Positions 1 to 4,966 of a DNA stretch of 5,845 bases are shown here, one piece after another. A program made the translations under genes and the position numbers. The stretch is from Desulfobacterales bacterium (GTDB lineage Bacteria; Desulfobacterota; Desulfobacteria; Desulfobacterales; JAFDCJ01). The stretch lies in contig CP070771.1 in NCBI GenBank assembly GCA_020345785.1, positions 3,550,107 through 3,555,951 on the forward strand. Direction: 5' to 3'. The notes beneath the pieces are model-generated. The model ran no database searches. It saw only the letters and a program-made list of their open reading frames with translations, and was not told the DNA's origin. Each line of letters opens with the position of its first letter. The stretch's first letter is position 1.

Positions 1-598
1 TTTGGATTTCATCCCTGGAAAAGTAGTGGGGCAAACCTTTGCCGCTGCGCAGGGTGCCGGTAATGTATATCTTGATCAGATCAGCGCCCGCGGCAAGATT
101 TTCCCTGACGGCCAGCCGGATATTTTCGACACCGCAAAACGGGTAACCGACAAAACCGTGTCCGTGCGGGGCCCGAATGCCTCGTGTGGCCACCAGCAAG
201 CGCGGCCCTGCAAGTTTTCCTCCAGCCACCGCCTTTTTGCACTCCAGATCCAAAAAGCCTTTATCACCGAGGCAGCGCGAGGTCGTCACGCCTGAAGCAA
301 GATCGACGGCCATTGTCTGAACGGCCCGAATGGTCAACTCCGGAATGGGGTCCTTCATCCGGAAAAGATAATTATCCAGCGTGGGGTCCAAAGACAGGTG
401 GTTGTGACAATCAATCAGGCCCGGGAGCAATGTCTGCCCCTGACACTCAATCACCTCGTCGGCATCGGCTTCCCGTCTCTCCGCCTCAAGGCCGGCAGCT
501 TCGATGCGGCCATTGCGAATCAACACCGCAGCCGGCTGGGTCAGGCAATCCTCGGTTCCCAAAAACAGCGCCGTGCCCTTGATCAGTATCTTTTTCAA
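1..598 (-). CDS. Amidohydrolase family protein (imidazolonepropionase/prolidase-like), N-terminal 199 residues, cut by window edge
   Basis: This is a metal-dependent cytoplasmic hydrolase of the amidohydrolase superfamily, probably cleaving an amide or cyclic amide bond. The start is a TTG at 596-598, preceded six bases upstream by GGAG (605-608); no ATG fits this frame. Residues 1-58 form the small beta-sandwich part (KKILIKGTALFLG, then VLIRNGRIEAAG). PGLIDCHNH at 59-67 carries the metal-binding H65 and H67. GVTTSRCLGD follows at 103-112, GPRLL at 131-135, a GHG at 146-148, and GADLIKI at 171-177, where K176 is the expected carboxylated lysine. This order matches the imidazolonepropionase-like/Xaa-Pro dipeptidase branch, whose members are about 400 residues, so roughly half is missing beyond the left edge. 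It lies 32 bases after dctM on the same strand and is very likely co-transcribed, suggesting it acts on the imported compound. Family call is firm; substrate is unknown. Confidence 0.88.
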   Translation of the reverse strand, partial: MKKILIKGTALFLGTEDCLTQPAAVLIRNGRIEAAGLEAERREADADEVIECQGQTLLPGLIDCHNHLSLDPTLDNYLFRMKDPIPELTIRAVQTMAVDLASGVTTSRCLGDKGFLDLECKKAVAGGKLAGPRLLVATRGIRAPHGHGFVGYPFCGVENIRLAVRENLAAGADLIKIYITGTLRSGKGLPHYFSRDEIQ

Positions 599-604
599 TT
601 TCGT

Positions 605-608
605 CTCC
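605..608 (-). promoter_or_regulatory. Ribosome binding site deciding the TTG start of the amidohydrolase
   Basis: On the minus strand GGAG is followed by ACGAAA and then TTG AAA AAG, a six-base spacing. It sits in the short gap after the dctM stop. The protein N-terminus after this TTG (KKILIKG) matches the usual start of amidohydrolases, so this TTG is preferred over downstream ATG codons. Confidence 0.7.
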
Positions 609-630
609 AAAAAAGTTCAATATTAAGCGC

Positions 631-1908
631 CTAAAGTCCGGCCAAAAACATCGTTGCGTGCGGAAAGAAGATGGTCAATACCACCACGAATACAATCGCC
701 AGCAGGAACCAGAATATATTCCGGCTGACGTCTTCGATGGGTGTTTCCGCCAGCAGGGCCGAAATATACAGAGTTTGTCCGACGGGCGGCGTAAACAACC
801 CGACCGCGAGAATCATGACGATGACGACTCCCAATTGAACCGGGTTGACCCCGAACTTCATAGCGAGCGGATACAGAATCGGTGTAAAAATCAGCAAAGA
901 AGGCGCCAGGTCCAAAAAGGTTCCGGTTACCAGAAGAACCCCCGCAATCGAAAGCAGCGCCACCGTTGCATTCGGAATGATGCTCTCCAAGCTGGCCGTC
1001 AATATGGCCGGCAATCCGCTCAGCAGAATCACGTAAGTCAGCATAAAGGAGGTGGCAATCAAAAATAAGACGACACCGGTTACTCTGGCTGATTGAATGA
1101 TGATGCCCAATAGACTTTTTAGATTTAGTCCTTTGTAATAGAAAAATTCAATCAAAATAACATACAGCGCACCGAATATGGCGGCTTCGGTCGTCGTGTA
1201 CACACCAAAGAGAATCCCGCCCATTACTAATACCGGCGTAAAGAGGGCTAAAGCGCTCCGCTTCAAATTTTTCCGTATGAGTTTGGGATCCGGGCGCTCC
1301 ACCACATAGTATTTGCGCCGGTAACCCAAGTAGGCGGCCACCGCGATTTGAAATCCACCGACCAGGATGCCGGGAATCAGGCCGGCCAGGAAAAGATCCC
1401 TTATGGAAACTTCGGTGATCCAACCGTAAAGAATCATCGGGATACTGGGTGGAATGATGATGCCGATGGTTGACGAGGCCGCATTCACGGCGGCACTGTA
1501 GCCTTTACCGTACCCCCGTTTGACCATCTCGGGTATCAGAACCGACCCCACACTGGAGGCATCCGCTACCGCCGATCCGGAGCACCCGCCAAAAAACATG
1601 CTGATCACAATGGAAACCGAAGCCAGACCACCCCAAAACGATCCGACCAGGCTGTTTGCCAGATCCATGAGGCATCGGCCCGATTTGCCCTGATTAAGGG
1701 CGTTGCCCATCAGAACGAAAAACGGCACCGCCATGATGGGCCATGATTCCGTCGCCAGCGTCATCCGGTGAATCATGGCGGTGATCGGAATGATGCCGGT
1801 GGTGAATCCGTACAAAAAGGCGCACATCCCAACGGCAAAGGCCACCGGTATTCTTAAAAGCAACGCGAAAACGATAAACCCCAAGCCGCAAATGATGACC
1901 GCGTCCAT
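631..1908 (-). CDS. dctM: TRAP transporter large permease (DctM/TRAP-T family)
   Basis: This is the large inner-membrane subunit that forms the sodium-coupled transport path of a tripartite ATP-independent periplasmic transporter. The 425 residues are the normal length and almost entirely hydrophobic, consistent with about 12 membrane segments. Family signatures are clear: VPFFVLMGNAL near 61-71, SGSAVADASSVGSVLIPEM at 110-128, and AAVNAASSTIGIIIPPSIP at 139-157 followed by MILYG. Towards the C-terminus comes GLFTPPVGQTLY, equivalent to the conserved LTPPVG motif of the second repeat. The ATG at 1906-1908 is preceded by AAGGGA (1913-1918) four bases upstream. It follows dctQ after a long 187-base gap and precedes the amidohydrolase by 32 bases. 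No frameshift or missing motif is visible. The family is certain; whether the ligand is a C4-dicarboxylate or another carboxylate is not shown. Confidence 0.96.
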   Translation of the reverse strand: MDAVIICGLGFIVFALLLRIPVAFAVGMCAFLYGFTTGIIPITAMIHRMTLATESWPIMAVPFFVLMGNALNQGKSGRCLMDLANSLVGSFWGGLASVSIVISMFFGGCSGSAVADASSVGSVLIPEMVKRGYGKGYSAAVNAASSTIGIIIPPSIPMILYGWITEVSIRDLFLAGLIPGILVGGFQIAVAAYLGYRRKYYVVERPDPKLIRKNLKRSALALFTPVLVMGGILFGVYTTTEAAIFGALYVILIEFFYYKGLNLKSLLGIIIQSARVTGVVLFLIATSFMLTYVILLSGLPAILTASLESIIPNATVALLSIAGVLLVTGTFLDLAPSLLIFTPILYPLAMKFGVNPVQLGVVIVMILAVGLFTPPVGQTLYISALLAETPIEDVSRNIFWFLLAIVFVVVLTIFFPHATMFLAGL

Positions 1909-2095
1909 TTGATCCCTTGTTTGCCTGTACCGGCGACCGGTGGCATAAATTTTTTAAGGAAAGAGGTTTTTCAATCTGTTTTCGGCCTGTTTCGCCGGCC
2001 CATCGTAAAACAGCAAAAGCCCGCCAATGGCAACCTCGCCGAACCTTACGCCTCTGCCATTTTGAAACGGCCGGTTTTACGTATCTGCATAAAAC
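1909..2095 (-). other. Long dctQ-dctM intergenic gap with a coding-like open frame and a small hairpin
   Basis: TRAP small and large permease genes usually abut or overlap, yet here they are 187 bases apart. One minus-strand frame is open from 2076 to its stop at 1954-1956 and reads like protein (FGEVAIGGLLLFYDG, then AKQAENRLKNLFP), but it has no start codon. A perfect ACCGG-CGA-CCGGT hairpin (1929-1941) lies just upstream of the dctM ribosome binding site. A 17-codon frame starts with ATGA overlapping the dctQ stop (2046-2099), with no recognisable product. The coding-like frame may be a gene remnant or chance. Confidence 0.4.
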
Positions 2096-2617
2096 TCATC
2101 CCGTATCCGATAATTTTCCGGCGTCTTCCGGCCCCTTGTTTGTCGAATTTCGGTAGGGCTTCATCAACTTTTCGATGATAAAAATAGCAAAAAACAGACC
2201 TGACACCGGTATACCGACATAGCAAAATGCCTTGGATATTTTCATGACCACGAACGTGCTGGTCCGGGTGGACCATGTCATTTGACCCTCGAAGTAAATG
2301 ATCAGAAGCACAAACGCAAGGCAGAGCAAAAGGTTGGTATAATGCACGATCCGTCGCACCTTCGGCGGATACTTCTCGACGATGAAATCAACGCTGAGAT
2401 GATCTCCATCGCGGTAGGCGACTGCTGCCGCGAGAAAACTTACCCACAGAAAAATGAATATTGGAAACTCCTCGCCCCAGCCGAAAGCATGGTTGAACAC
2501 ATAGCGTGCGATCACCTGCACGCTGACGCTTACGCAAAGTGAAATGAAAGCGATGGCTGCGAGGATTTCCCCCGCTTTGTAGACATAGTCGAAACCGTTT
2601 TTTTTGGAAGCTGACAT
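2096..2617 (-). CDS. dctQ: TRAP transporter small permease (DctQ family)
   Basis: This is the small inner-membrane subunit that pairs with DctM in a TRAP transporter. The 173-residue protein has the expected four hydrophobic segments at about 17-41, 50-68, 93-110 and 129-149. Family landmarks are RYVFN (38-42) at the end of the first segment, the WGEE motif (47-50), the YRDGDHLSVDF stretch (68-78) after the second segment, and GIPVSGLFF (135-143) in the last. The ATG at 2615-2617 follows an in-frame TAA two codons upstream, so a longer start is excluded. The ribosome binding site is weak (GGGAAAA about nine bases upstream). It lies between dctP and dctM but is separated from dctP by 465 bases of repeats and possible remnant sequence. 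The hydrophilic C-terminal tail from about 152 is poorly conserved in the family. Identification is firm. Confidence 0.94.
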   Translation of the reverse strand: MSASKKNGFDYVYKAGEILAAIAFISLCVSVSVQVIARYVFNHAFGWGEEFPIFIFLWVSFLAAAVAYRDGDHLSVDFIVEKYPPKVRRIVHYTNLLLCLAFVLLIIYFEGQMTWSTRTSTFVVMKISKAFCYVGIPVSGLFFAIFIIEKLMKPYRNSTNKGPEDAGKLSDTG

Positions 2618-2647
2618 GCTTATATTTTCCCGTTTTCAAATAAAATG

Positions 2648-2770
2648 TCAGGTCACACGTTTGTCTTTCCCAAAATTCACTCCTGCCGCCTGTCCCGGCC
2701 AACTGCTGTATTCGTACTTTACCGGTCCGCCCGCCACCTCATGCAGGCCGCAAAATAGACAATCTAGTGG
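2648..2770 (-). pseudogene. Possible C-terminal gene remnant upstream of dctQ (unrecognised)
   Basis: One minus-strand frame is open from just after a TAA at 2771-2773 to a TGA at 2648-2650. It reads PLDCLFCGLHEVAGG, then KYEYSSWPGQAAGVNFG and KDKRVT. The composition (W, Y, G-rich turns, mostly G/C third positions) looks like real protein and unlike the neighbouring repeats, but I do not recognise a family and there is no good start or ribosome binding site. It ends 30 bases before the dctQ ATG and its upstream side meets the repeat cluster. The simplest reading is the tail of a gene between dctP and dctQ whose front was lost. A chance open frame of 41 codons is also possible. Confidence 0.35.
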
Positions 2771-2811
2771 TTAAATGAAAACTCGTTCAATCACTTTGTT
2801 GGGTTTCGCCC

Positions 2812-2955
2812 ATTTGAGTAATCGAGGGGTCGGGGTGTTTTTCTCGTCATGCCCGCGGAGGCGGGCATCCAGTCCACTCGGTACCGAATTTTCTGGATTC
2901 CTGCCTTCGCAGGAATGACGTTCTATAGCGCAATAAACTCCCCGACTGCTCAAAT
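2812..2955. repeat. Nested inverted-repeat element (MITE/REP-like), 144 bp
   Basis: The outer arms ATTTGAG (2812-2818) and CTCAAAT (2949-2955) are followed inward by GTCGGGG (2829-2835) and CCCCGAC (2940-2946). The core (2845-2920) is bounded by CGTCAT and ATGACG and holds two perfect 8-bp hairpins, ATGCCCGC-GGAG-GCGGGCAT (2849-2868) and ATTCCTGC-CTTC-GCAGGAAT (2897-2916). Between them ATCCAG pairs with CTGGAT, around a perfect 10-bp palindrome TCGGTACCGA (2878-2887). The core matches, from memory, a widespread proteobacterial intergenic repeat with CGTCATTCCCGCG ends. No coding capacity is seen. It lies in the dctP-dctQ gap and would fold strongly in the transcript. Confidence 0.85.
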
Positions 2956-2979
2956 AATTTCGCGTTAGAATGAGATTTC

Positions 2980-3040
2980 GTAGGTTGGGTTGATCCGCCG
3001 GATGCGGATAACATTGAAGATACGGCTCAACCCAACCTAC
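2980..3040. repeat. GTAGGTTGGGTTGA inverted-repeat hairpin, copy 1 (downstream of dctP)
   Basis: Perfect 14-bp arms GTAGGTTGGGTTGA (2980-2993) and TCAACCCAACCTAC (3027-3040) enclose a 33-base loop that itself holds a small hairpin, ATCCGC-CGGAT-GCGGAT (2993-3009). It starts 42 bases after the dctP stop. It has no T-run after it on the minus strand, so it is not a canonical intrinsic terminator. It could still stabilise the dctP messenger or reduce read-through into dctQM. The same arms occur at 4598-4656. Confidence 0.9.
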
Positions 3041-3082
3041 AAATAACAGGACGATTCGTTCAGCCACTATCTCGTTCCAAAG

Positions 3083-4138
3083 TTATTGCCCAAAATAGCT
3101 TCCGTCTTGCGGATACTTGGCTCTGATCTCCTCAACTTTTTTCAGAACCTCATCAACTCGCTCTGCGCCCCATTTCTGTTTGGCCCAGTCGTAAACCGGC
3201 TGCACGGACTGGCGGAACGGCGTCAGGTCGGGAACGTCGTTGATCTTCATACCTGCTTGCTCCATGGCTTTGCGCTGCTGATCTTCATTGGCACCGACCC
3301 GTTTACGCATGAATGTGGCCGCTTCCAGGGCAGCCTTTTTTAATATTTCTCTTTGGTTGTCGTTAAGGCTGTCCCATCTTTGCTTGGAAAAAATAATCGG
3401 AAGGGTGCTGTATTGATGCTTGGTCACGGACATGTACTTCTGAACCTCGAAAAACTTGGAGGCATAGATATTCATAAATGGATTTTCCTGCCCGTCGACT
3501 ACGCCGGATCCCAGCGCCGTGTATAATTCGGAGTAGGCCATCGGAACCGCATTGGCCCCCAGGGCGGAAAGGATTTTAATCGACATCTCCGACTTGACCA
3601 CCCGCACCTTCAAGCCCTTCATGTCGGCCGGCGTATAAACAGGTCTTTTGCTGTTGGTCAGGTGTCGGAAGCCGTTGTCCCAGGTTGCCAGATAAAAGAT
3701 GCCTTTTTGCTGCAACGGCTCATAAATTTTGGATACAAAATCAGTGTCCATGAACGCATAGGCCTGGGAGTAATTATCGAAGAGATACGGTAATTCAATC
3801 AATTCCTGGGTTCGTTCGGCATCAAAGACAGATACCAGTCCGGCTGTCGTGGGGTAAAAATCGAGGGCTCCGGTTGACACCATCTCCTGACACTGCGTAT
3901 GGGTGCCCATTTGACCGGATGGAAAAATCTGAATCTCAATCTCGCCGCCGCTAAGTTCTTTCACCCGGTCGGCATATAAAAGGACCGTGTCATGACGGAT
4001 GTTCGTGGTGGATTCAGAGTGGGCAAAACGCAAGGTCAGCTTTTTTGCGAAAACGGTTCCCGGCACAATCATGATCAGGCTCATGCATGCCAGCAGGACA
4101 ATACATTTCCCAATCCTTCTTACCAATTTCTTTTTCAT
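3083..4138 (-). CDS. dctP: TRAP transporter periplasmic solute-binding protein (DctP family)
   Basis: This is the periplasmic receptor that captures a carboxylate ligand and delivers it to DctQM. The 351 residues begin with a clear Sec signal peptide: a basic KKKLVRRIGK start, a hydrophobic core at about 11-27, and likely cleavage after TVFA at residue 31. The mature part shows LRFAHSES (36-43), then IFPSGQMG (71-78) and LIELPYLF (113-120). GLKVRV at 175-180 contains R179, the arginine that in this family salt-bridges the ligand carboxylate. It continues with ALGANAVPM (192-200) and SGVVDGQENP (211-220). Length and motifs are complete, so the gene looks functional. A strong AGGAGGT (4143-4149) precedes the ATG. 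A cysteine at 18 is inside the hydrophobic core and is not a convincing lipobox. It is first in the operon and flanked on both sides by GTAGGTTGGGTTGA hairpins. Confidence 0.95.
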   Translation of the reverse strand: MKKKLVRRIGKCIVLLACMSLIMIVPGTVFAKKLTLRFAHSESTTNIRHDTVLLYADRVKELSGGEIEIQIFPSGQMGTHTQCQEMVSTGALDFYPTTAGLVSVFDAERTQELIELPYLFDNYSQAYAFMDTDFVSKIYEPLQQKGIFYLATWDNGFRHLTNSKRPVYTPADMKGLKVRVVKSEMSIKILSALGANAVPMAYSELYTALGSGVVDGQENPFMNIYASKFFEVQKYMSVTKHQYSTLPIIFSKQRWDSLNDNQREILKKAALEAATFMRKRVGANEDQQRKAMEQAGMKINDVPDLTPFRQSVQPVYDWAKQKWGAERVDEVLKKVEEIRAKYPQDGSYFGQ

Positions 4139-4142
4139 TACG

Positions 4143-4149
4143 ACCTCCT
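4143..4149 (-). promoter_or_regulatory. Strong ribosome binding site of dctP
   Basis: AGGAGGT is a near-complete Shine-Dalgarno sequence, separated by CGTA from the dctP ATG. It is far stronger than the sites in front of dctQ and dctM. This fits the excess of binding protein over permease that TRAP systems need. Confidence 0.85.
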
Positions 4150-4224
4150 TTTGTTTTGGATTATTGCGCCTCTGTTTTACAGTGTCTCAAACGGATCCCC
4201 TTAGAAACGAACCTAAACCGTCCT

Positions 4225-4360
4225 TCAATGCATAACCGACATAATTGGATCTGGTCCGAGATCAGATATTTTTAGGAAGTAGCCGGCCTGTAAAAGATTT
4301 TTGACCAACGACTTGCCCATTGCTCCCAGTTCTTCAAATCCAATTGATATTTTTACTCAT
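4225..4360 (-). pseudogene. Decayed N-terminal remnant of a 3-hydroxyisobutyrate dehydrogenase-type NAD-binding protein
   Basis: An ATG at 4358-4360 begins MSKNI. After four extra bases (AATT, 4342-4345) the next frame reads GFEELGAMGKSLVKNLLQ, then AGYFLKISDLGPDPIM and a TGA at 4225-4227. Removing the four bases gives a match to the start of beta-hydroxyacid dehydrogenases, whose first strand and glycine loop read about MxKIGFIGLGxMGxxMAxNLLKAGYxLxVYDxxP. Here the central I-G is replaced by E-E, which damages the dinucleotide loop. Only about 40 of the usual roughly 290 residues remain. It sits in the dctP leader on the same strand, downstream of the promoter. The likeness is from family knowledge, not a search. 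A translated peptide from the internal ATG at 4318-4320 (31 codons) cannot be excluded. Confidence 0.7.
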
Positions 4361-4436
4361 CCCCGAAGCCGGCGACTGACCATCTGATTGGTTCTTGCGT
4401 TCCCCATAAATCCCGCAATTACGTTTACGGCATGCT

Positions 4437-4444
4437 TGTATACA
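4437..4444 (-). promoter_or_regulatory. GTATAC-centred palindrome, probable repressor operator at the transcription start
   Basis: TGTATACA is a perfect 8-bp palindrome, with a further C/G match one position beyond a mismatch (CTTGTATACATG, 4435-4446). It begins seven bases after the -10 box, so it covers the expected transcription start. Operators of the TTGTATACAA type are typical of GntR regulators of the FadR/FCD group, which often control TRAP transporter operons. No regulator gene lies in the window, so the factor is inferred. Confidence 0.55.
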
Positions 4445-4450
4445 TGTATT

Positions 4451-4479
4451 TTTATATTCAGGGCCATTTTTTTTGTCAA
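4451..4479 (-). promoter_or_regulatory. Sigma-70 promoter of the dctPQM operon
   Basis: On the minus strand TTGACA (perfect -35, at 4474-4479) is followed by exactly 17 bases and TATAAA (-10, at 4451-4456). The spacer starts with an A-tract. The expected start is near 4444, giving a leader of about 300 bases before dctP that contains the dehydrogenase remnant. This is the only strong promoter match I see for the operon. Confidence 0.82.
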
Positions 4480-4597
4480 GATTTTTAATCATCTGGAGAA
4501 CTGTTACAGATTCTATTCAAAAAAATGCAGTAATTAAAAAACGGAACTATGAACAATAAAAAGGCCACATGGAGCAGATTTGCAGATGCAAACTTTC
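4480..4597. other. AT-rich non-coding stretch upstream of the dctP promoter
   Basis: I find no convincing gene here. A 20-codon plus-strand frame starts at the ATG at 4549 (MNNKKATWSRFADANF) and runs into the left arm of the GTAGGTTGGGTTGA hairpin, stopping at 4609-4611. It has only a weak GGA upstream. It may be the front of a gene cut by the repeat, or chance. Confidence 0.4.
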
Positions 4598-4656
4598 GTA
4601 GGTTGGGTTGAGGCCCCATTGCGTAACGTTGGGTTTCGTACCTCAACCCAACCTAC
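4598..4656. repeat. GTAGGTTGGGTTGA inverted-repeat hairpin, copy 2 (upstream of dctP)
   Basis: Perfect 16-bp arms GTAGGTTGGGTTGAGG (4598-4613) and CCTCAACCCAACCTAC (4641-4656) enclose a 27-base loop. The loop contains CGTTGGGTTTCG (4627-4638), whose exact reverse complement CGAAACCCAACG lies at 4694-4705. An alternative fold is therefore possible. Fourteen bases of each arm are identical to copy 1 at 2980-3040, but the loops differ. Confidence 0.9.
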
Positions 4657-4693
4657 CCAAATTGTCGCAAGGTAGCACCAACAAACTCATGGC

Positions 4694-4705
4694 CGAAACC
4701 CAACG
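4694..4705. repeat. Detached CGAAACCCAACG arm of the repeat family
   Basis: This 12-mer is the exact reverse complement of the loop segment 4627-4638. Eleven of its bases (as GTTGGGTTTCG) recur at 2798-2808, at the edge of the repeat cluster between dctP and dctQ. It looks like a partial copy of the same intergenic repeat family. Confidence 0.65.
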
Positions 4706-4780
4706 CAAATGATACTTTTCTTTGGGTCATAGGTCCGTTAAAAAATAGGAAGCAGGCAAATCATTGAGCTTTCTTTTAAG

Positions 4781-4921
4781 ATGGTGCCGAGGGACAGAAT
4801 TTTACTCGCCCCAGGCGATCAAATGCGCCTGAGGCGCACAAGCTACCGACACGGGGATTTTCGACCAAAATTTTGAAAATTAAAAAATGCTGTCCAACGG
4901 TGTTGGACAACGGGCGGCATT
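4781..4921. repeat. Hairpin-rich non-coding stretch with an intrinsic-terminator-like stem
   Basis: Three hairpins occur in a row: TCGCC-CCA-GGCGA (4806-4818), TGCGCC-TGA-GGCGCA (4824-4838) and TGTCCAAC-GGT-GTTGGACA (4891-4909). On the minus strand the last is followed by GCATTTTTT, the layout of a rho-independent terminator pointing towards dctP. No gene reads into it in this window, so it may shield the operon from antisense transcription or simply be part of a repeat. No protein product is evident on either strand. Confidence 0.5.
4885..4909 (-). terminator. Possible rho-independent terminator (minus strand)
   Basis: An 8-bp perfect stem (TGTCCAAC with GTTGGACA, 3-base loop) is followed on the minus strand by GCA and a run of six T then AATTTT. 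The stem is short but stable. There is no recognised minus-strand gene upstream inside the window, so its role is uncertain. Confidence 0.4.
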
Positions 4922-4966
4922 GGTTTACGGGGAGATAAATCATACTTACGATCAGATACCTACCAG

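Noticed and set aside
2..295. Plus-strand open frame opposite the amidohydrolase
   Set aside because: It is antisense to a clear amidohydrolase with catalytic motifs and resembles no family.
184..634. Two overlapping plus-strand frames
   Set aside because: They are antisense shadows of the amidohydrolase N-terminus, with low-complexity composition.
658..1068. 136-codon plus-strand frame rich in R, Q, N and H
   Set aside because: It is the antisense shadow of hydrophobic dctM codons; such biased composition is typical of this.
2046..2099. 17-codon frame overlapping the dctQ stop by ATGA
   Set aside because: The overlap suggests translational coupling, but the peptide is very short, is not recognised, and has no other support.
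2388..2702. 104-codon minus-strand frame overlapping the front of dctQ
   Set aside because: It runs in another frame through the first membrane segments of dctQ and gives an arginine/serine-rich product with no family likeness.
2771..3067. 98-codon minus-strand frame across the repeat cluster
   Set aside because: It reads through inverted repeats (for example HSCEGRNPENS and LDARLRGHDE), a well-known artefact of CGTCATTCCCGC-type repeats rather than a gene.
4085..4138. DctP as a lipoprotein (cysteine 18 after LLA)
   Set aside because: The cysteine is in the middle of the hydrophobic core and is followed by more hydrophobic residues and a good TVFA cleavage site, so ordinary signal peptidase processing is more likely.
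3992..4275. Three plus-strand frames across the dctP start and leader
   Set aside because: They are antisense to the dctP signal peptide and leader, with no ribosome binding site or family match.
4782..4800. tRNA 3'-end likeness (minus strand TCCCTCGGCACCA)
   Set aside because: The sequence upstream on that strand has no T-arm, anticodon arm or matching 5' acceptor strand, so no tRNA can be folded.
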